From Candidatus Bathyarchaeota archaeon (lineage in GTDB: Archaea > Thermoproteota > Bathyarchaeia > TCS64), in the NCBI GenBank assembly GCA_026394265.1, contig JAPKYO010000067.1, positions 1-24,376 of the forward strand: DNA of 24,376 nucleotides. Direction: 5' to 3'. Below are positions 21,220 to 24,376 of this stretch, piece by piece (position 1 is the first letter of the stretch; the number at the start of each line of letters is the position of its first letter). The position numbers and the translations under genes were made by a program. Below the pieces are notes generated by a model. The model did no database searches. It was not told the DNA's origin and saw only the letters and a program-made list of their open reading frames with translations.

Positions 21220-21972
21220 CTACTCGCCGGATGCCCAGGAGACCATGCGCCTCCAGAGCGTCGTGTATCCCTCCCACTCCGCGAACTCACGGGGGCACCA
21301 GTGGGGGCCGATGTCGCTCGCCCACGCCACGGCCCTGCCCTCGCCGTGCTCGCCGGCGACCAGAAGCGGGTCAGAACCAATCTCAGCCAGCACCTTCGCC
21401 CCCTTCTTGGCCTTGAACCTGTTGTAGCCGAGGAGATGGGGCCACGCGGCGGGGAGCCCCTTCGTGATCTGGTGCGCAGCCTTCGTCTTCTTGGGCACGA
21501 CTCCCTCGGGGCACTCGACGCGGTCGTCGTAGGGCGTCATCTCGACGGGCAGCGCCTCCTCGATGGGGGTGCCGTGGTACCTCGCCACACCATTTATCCC
21601 CTGATAGCTCAGGTAGCCACCCGCCATGATCAGGCCGCCGCCCCCACGCACATACTCCTCGATCAGCCTCAACCTATTCGGCGTCCTCTCCCCCCCGAGC
21701 CACGTCCGGGGGTGAAGGAGGAAGGTGTCCGCCCCGATGTCGCTGATTATGATAGCGGAGTACTCCTTCAGCCCCTCCAGTTCGAGGGGGAACCCCGCCT
21801 GAGCCTCGTGCCCCGGCATGTGGACCCAGTCACCCCACCCCTCCATCGCCCCCCTGAAGAAGGCGACACCAGTATCGTACCCGCCGCTCACGAAGTGGTC
21901 GAAGCCCTTGTAGTGGGTCGTCACCTGGACCCAAGACTCGCCGACGAGAAGAACCTTACCCAAGCGATGCAC
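21220..21972 (-). CDS. Putative glutamine amidotransferase-like protein (class I GATase fold)
   Basis: 250 residues, GTG 21972; a TATA-like GATAAAAAA on the plus strand (minus TTTTTTATC, 21996-22004) lies 27 nt before it, consistent with a leaderless GTG start. It resembles the conserved GATase1-like family: 'VLLVGESWVQVTTHYKGFDHF' at the start, 'YSAIIISDIGADTFLLH' in the middle, 'YVRGGGGLIMAGGYLSYQG' in the nucleophile-elbow region and 'AWASDIGPHWCPREF' near the end. The usual catalytic Cys in the elbow is not visible (Ala-Gly-Gly instead), so it probably does not release ammonia from glutamine; it may be a fold-only relative. First gene of the run leading to TatD, DUF1614 and RusA. Confidence 0.75.
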   Translation of the reverse strand: MHRLGKVLLVGESWVQVTTHYKGFDHFVSGGYDTGVAFFRGAMEGWGDWVHMPGHEAQAGFPLELEGLKEYSAIIISDIGADTFLLHPRTWLGGERTPNRLRLIEEYVRGGGGLIMAGGYLSYQGINGVARYHGTPIEEALPVEMTPYDDRVECPEGVVPKKTKAAHQITKGLPAAWPHLLGYNRFKAKKGAKVLAEIGSDPLLVAGEHGEGRAVAWASDIGPHWCPREFAEWEGYTTLWRRMVSWASGE

Positions 21973-21995
21973 CTGACGACAAGTATCCTCGACGG

Positions 21996-22004
21996 GATAA
22001 AAAA
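21996..22004 (-). promoter_or_regulatory. TATA box of the GATase-like/TatD/DUF1614/RusA run
   Basis: TTTTTTATC on the minus strand, centred about 27 nt before the GTG at 21972. Confidence 0.5.
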
Positions 22005-22051
22005 CCGAGGCTAAGACGGCTACGCGTGGTTAAAAACGTGGCCCGTTTGGG

Positions 22052-22321
22052 CTAGTCCCTGATGCCCTCTAGGACGCTGATCGCGTTCCAGATCCTCGTC
22101 CTACTGTACATGGGCATGTTCGGGTCCTGGCTTATGTCCTCGAGCATCGATATGGCGTTCGCCGCCCTCGCCGCGATGCTTATGGCCCCATCCAGCAGCA
22201 TGTCAGACGCCTGCTTCGCGGCCCTGCGGATGTTCCGGGGGGTCGTGTTATCATCAGCGATCATGTTCAGGACGCTCTGAGCCTGCTGAAGCTTCTTCGC
22301 ATACTCTTCTTTACCAGACAC
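22052..22321 (-). CDS. UPF0147 family protein
   Basis: 89 residues from GTG 22321, selected because a textbook ribosome binding site GAGGTG (22328-22333) lies 6 nt upstream and the family begins here with 'SGKEEYAKKLQQA'; a longer frame to 22369 runs into the leader hairpin. The protein is all-helical and highly conserved in archaea: 'LNMIADDNTTPRNIRRAAK', 'AANAISMLEDISQDPNMP', 'RIWNAISVLEGI'. The family function is unknown, though its conservation in archaea suggests a core role. It is monocistronic on the minus strand with its own TATA box at 22384-22395 and a hairpin in the leader. Confidence 0.9.
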   Translation of the reverse strand: MSGKEEYAKKLQQAQSVLNMIADDNTTPRNIRRAAKQASDMLLDGAISIAARAANAISMLEDISQDPNMPMYSRTRIWNAISVLEGIRD

Positions 22322-22327
22322 AATCAA

Positions 22328-22333
22328 CACCTC
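22328..22333 (-). promoter_or_regulatory. Ribosome binding site that fixes the UPF0147 start
   Basis: GAGGTG on the minus strand, 6 nt before the GTG at 22321. It matches the archaeal 16S 3' end better than other starts here. Confidence 0.65.
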
Positions 22334-22335
22334 TG

Positions 22336-22358
22336 CAAGGCACACACCGTGCGCCTTG
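22336..22358 (-). promoter_or_regulatory. Leader hairpin upstream of UPF0147
   Basis: CAAGGCGCAC and GTGTGCCTTG pair over 10 bp (one G-U) around a three-base loop GGT. With transcription starting near 22362 it would be the first structure of the mRNA, ending two bases before the ribosome binding site. Could stabilise the transcript or control translation. Confidence 0.5.
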
Positions 22359-22383
22359 AATTGCCTCAATAGAGTCTGAGAGC

Positions 22384-22395
22384 GGTTAAAAAACC
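22384..22395 (-). promoter_or_regulatory. TATA box of UPF0147
   Basis: GGTTTTTTAACC on the minus strand. Start point about 27 nt downstream, near 22362, giving a leader of about 40 nt, unusually long beside the leaderless genes here. Confidence 0.5.
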
Positions 22396-22405
22396 TTCCA
22401 CTTTC

Positions 22406-23086
22406 TTACCTATCCGTCTCATCGAGGTAGGCGGGGAGGTCGGCGACGCTGGGGAGGATGTTCTCGGGCTTGTTGACCTCCCACGACCTGTCGGGCCGGG
22501 GGCCTGTGGCGACGCCGATGAAGTGGCACCCCGCGTTCACGGCGCACGTCGAGTCGATGTGGTGGTCCCCCACGAGGAAGAGCTCGCCAAGCTTCAGCTT
22601 CATCAGCTTCGCGGCGTGTATCATCGCCTCGGCGTATGGCTTGGGCTGCGGCGTCTCCCCCCTGCCGAGGATGAGTTCGAAGTCCCCGATCATCCCCGTC
22701 TTCTCCAGCGCCTTGACGGCGTACTCGTGGTGGCTGCGGGTGAGGATGGCGAGCCTGTAGCCCATCTTCTTCAGCCTGTGGACGGCGTCCTTCGCCCCCG
22801 TGATGGCGGTTAGGGTGTCGACTGCCTCAAGCTCCCCCTGATCCATGAGGCGCGTCATCTCGTCACGTAGCTCCTGCCGCTCCTTCTCCGGCTTGCCCTG
22901 CTCCTCCCAGTACTTCTCCGCGTGCTCAAGAACCACGACCGTCGTCATCTTCGGCGTCAGCACCCCCCTCGGGGCGCCGTGCTCCTCGATGACCTTGATC
23001 ATGTTATTCTTCATCTTGACGAAGTCCACCTCGGAGTTGACGAGGGTGCCGTCGAGGTCGAAGACTATGCCCTTGTACCTGCCCAA
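22406..23086 (-). CDS. HAD-superfamily phosphatase (phosphoglycolate phosphatase-like)
   Basis: 226 residues from TTG 23086; the frame reaches 23173 but that extension crosses the TATA box at 23115-23123. Motif I D10-L-D-G-T in 'GIVFDLDGTLVNSE', a helical C1 cap (about 25-95), motif II 'LAILTRSHHEYAV', motif III Lys in 'GRGETPQPKPYAEAM', motif IV 'LVGDHHIDSTCAVNAG'. All catalytic residues are in place. It removes phosphate from a small substrate such as phosphoglycolate or a nucleotide; the exact one cannot be seen. It ends 36 nt before the TATA element region of UPF0147. Confidence 0.9.
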   Translation of the reverse strand: MGRYKGIVFDLDGTLVNSEVDFVKMKNNMIKVIEEHGAPRGVLTPKMTTVVVLEHAEKYWEEQGKPEKERQELRDEMTRLMDQGELEAVDTLTAITGAKDAVHRLKKMGYRLAILTRSHHEYAVKALEKTGMIGDFELILGRGETPQPKPYAEAMIHAAKLMKLKLGELFLVGDHHIDSTCAVNAGCHFIGVATGPRPDRSWEVNKPENILPSVADLPAYLDETDR

Positions 23087-23114
23087 GCCGATCCCCGAAC
23101 CATAGGGTGAAGCC

Positions 23115-23123
23115 AACTTAACC
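23115..23123 (-). promoter_or_regulatory. TATA box of the HAD gene
   Basis: GGTTAAGTT on the minus strand, centred 33 nt before the TTG at 23086, leaving a leader of about 7 nt. Confidence 0.45.
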
Positions 23124-23178
23124 TTTACCCCCAGGCGTTGGGAACCCTTTTCCGGGGCACTGTCCTCCCCCAATACGG

Positions 23179-23391
23179 GTGAGGAGCTTGAAGGTGCTGT
23201 GCAGGGAGTGCAGGTGGGCGAAGGTGATAGACCCAGAGACCCGCCTCGCCCTCAGCCAGGAGAACAAGGCGATACTAAACAGCCTCCTACGCTCCCGCTA
23301 CAGGATCACCGAGTTCCTATACTGCACCAAGCAGGGCTGGCTGGAATCCGCGATAGCGAAGAAGGAGTGCGAGGACTGGGTCGAGGCGTAG
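23179..23391 (+). CDS. Small four-cysteine protein, unknown function
   Basis: 70 residues, GTG 23179. Cys8-x2-Cys11 near the N-terminus and Cys49 and Cys64 near the C-terminus could hold a zinc ion or an iron-sulfur cluster; between them is a charged helical segment ('ENKAILNSLLRSRYRITEF'). The end 'AIAKKECEDWVEA' resembles small archaeal/bacterial proteins with a terminal C-E-x-W motif. No named family is recognised. It is divergent from the HAD gene and ends 3 nt before the stop of the convergent permease gene. Coding status rests on codon-like composition, conserved-looking Cys spacing and fit in the gap. Confidence 0.6.
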   Translation: MRSLKVLCRECRWAKVIDPETRLALSQENKAILNSLLRSRYRITEFLYCTKQGWLESAIAKKECEDWVEA

Positions 23392-23394
23392 GCG

Positions 23395-24376
23395 CTAGTT
23401 CGCCTGCGCCTTCTTCTTGCGGAAGCTGAAGCTCGTGAACCGCGCCGTGATTATCCTCTCCGTCGAGAATATCTTCGCGGCTACCCAGAGCACGAGGAGC
23501 GTGAAGGCGCTGATGTAGGCGATGCTCCGAATCATCACCCAGTAGTTGCCGAGGAAGGCTGCCTTCGTCGCGAGCATCGTGTGCGTGTAGGGGATAGCGA
23601 GCAGGATCCACTGGATCGCGGGTGGCAGCATCTCTATGTCGCTGAACATCAGTATCATCGCCGGGATTATGAGGGGGACGATGAGCACCCCGGTGAGGCT
23701 CTGTGCGCTGCGTACGCTGTCGGTGAAAACGGCGAGGCTTATGGCGAGGGCGAGCGCCGAGACGAGTGTAACGAACATGACCAAGCCGAGCAGGGCGTAC
23801 CCTACGGGCTGTATGCCTATCCCCGCCCCGTTGAGGTCGACGCTCGTCAACTGCGGCGCGAAGCTGAAGGCCGAGCTAGTATAGTAGCCGAACCCGATCA
23901 TGTAGCTGATCGAGCCGGCGATGGCGATGACGACGGAGCCCGTCAGCTTGCCGCTCAGAATCGTCAGCCTCCCGACGGGCAGCGTCATCAGCGTCTCCAG
24001 CGTCTTCTGCTCCTTCTCCAGCGCGATGCTGGTCGCCGCCATCTGTATGGCGAAGATGACCATCATCATCACCATGATGGGCAGCATAATGCTCTGGCTC
24101 ATGATCAGGCTAGTGATCTGGCTGGGAGCTACCTCCACCACGTTCCCCTTGATTATTGAGGCGTAGCTGACGGCGACCGGGTCGTGGATCGCCGCCGGTG
24201 TGCCAAGATCGCCGGTCACATTCATCAGCTGCTTGATGATCGCGAGCGAGTAGTAGTAGTTGTAGACGCTGACGATGCTACCCGCGACTTCCGTGCCCGA
24301 CGCCTCAGCGATGTTCAGGTTCTTCATGTTCCCATAGATCTTAACTTGGCCTCTCAGCCCATCGGTGATGTTTTGC
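23395..24376 (-). CDS. ABC-2 type transporter permease (NatB-like), 5' part cut by window end
   Basis: The frame is open from the TAG stop at 23395 past ATG 24327 to the window edge (upstream residues ...NITDGLRGQVKIYGN), so the true start is outside; at least 327 residues are seen. The visible part is the second half of a NatB/ABC-2 permease: end of a large extracytoplasmic domain, then about six membrane helices. The loop 'ALEKEQKTLETLMTLPVGR' and 'ILSGKLTGSVV' after the first helix of this set is the typical coupling region that contacts the ATPase subunit, followed by 'VFTDSVRSAQSLTGVLIVPL'. It would export sodium, drugs or lipids; the ATPase gene is expected just outside on the right. 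Confidence 0.87.
   Translation of the reverse strand, partial: QNITDGLRGQVKIYGNMKNLNIAEASGTEVAGSIVSVYNYYYSLAIIKQLMNVTGDLGTPAAIHDPVAVSYASIIKGNVVEVAPSQITSLIMSQSIMLPIMVMMMVIFAIQMAATSIALEKEQKTLETLMTLPVGRLTILSGKLTGSVVIAIAGSISYMIGFGYYTSSAFSFAPQLTSVDLNGAGIGIQPVGYALLGLVMFVTLVSALALAISLAVFTDSVRSAQSLTGVLIVPLIIPAMILMFSDIEMLPPAIQWILLAIPYTHTMLATKAAFLGNYWVMIRSIAYISAFTLLVLWVAAKIFSTERIITARFTSFSFRKKKAQAN

Noticed and set aside
21184..22014. 276-codon plus-strand frame opposite the GATase-like and TatD genes
   Set aside because: Shadow frame; both minus-strand genes have clear family motifs and a promoter.
1..24376. CRISPR array, insertion sequence, integrase, portal or capsid gene
   Set aside because: Looked for on both strands; no spaced repeats, no transposase motifs and no frame with such features were found.

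Overview
The window is archaeal chromosome. It carries transcription factor E, the archaeal tRNA C56 2'-O-methyltransferase Trm56, a UPF0147 protein, two tRNA genes with encoded CCA ends, many TTG/GTG starts, and TATA-like boxes about 26-28 nt before start codons (leaderless transcription). The backbone is GC-rich and compact. A C-terminal P-G-Y-P-I-E membrane anchor and the overall gene mix make me think of a TACK lineage, perhaps Bathyarchaeia-like, but this is a guess.

Left part (1-9.0 kb) is housekeeping. It has the end of an asparaginase-like Ntn hydrolase, an unrecognised small protein, a GNAT acetyltransferase, and a minus-strand run: stand-alone AsnC-type effector domain, ABC1/UbiB kinase, Asp/Glu racemase, Cys-cluster protein. 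Next come tRNA-Val(UAC), a coupled TFE/HD-hydrolase pair that appears to use a CTG start, a tiny HExxH metallopeptidase-like protein, Trm56, a membrane PH-like protein with an ACT-domain partner, and an ECF-transporter S component.

Middle part (9.0-19.1 kb) is accessory and mosaic in base composition. It starts with what looks like a deletion scar (9062-9290), then a metal-sensing ArsR regulator. An AT-rich two-component pair follows: a soluble multi-sensor histidine kinase whose own receiver has lost the phosphoacceptor Asp, and a receiver-only response regulator that keeps it. Then, on the minus strand, a GC-rich block holds a Myb-HTH small-terminase-like gene, a large terminase with ATPase and nuclease motifs, a short leaderless Pro/Lys-rich ORF, and a secreted zinc phospholipase-C-fold surface protein. 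A very AT-rich gene for a PD-(D/E)XK nuclease fused to a P-loop ATPase diverges from this block and runs up to the 3' end of tRNA-Ser(UGA). There is no portal, capsid or integrase, so this may be a decayed or satellite-like viral element, or a domesticated packaging module beside a one-gene defence system.

Right part (19.2-24.4 kb) returns to GC-rich backbone. A minus-strand run reads GATase-like protein, TatD hydrolase, DUF1614 membrane protein, RusA-type resolvase. UPF0147 (with a hairpin in its leader), a HAD phosphatase, a small four-Cys protein and the partial permease of an ABC-2 exporter follow.
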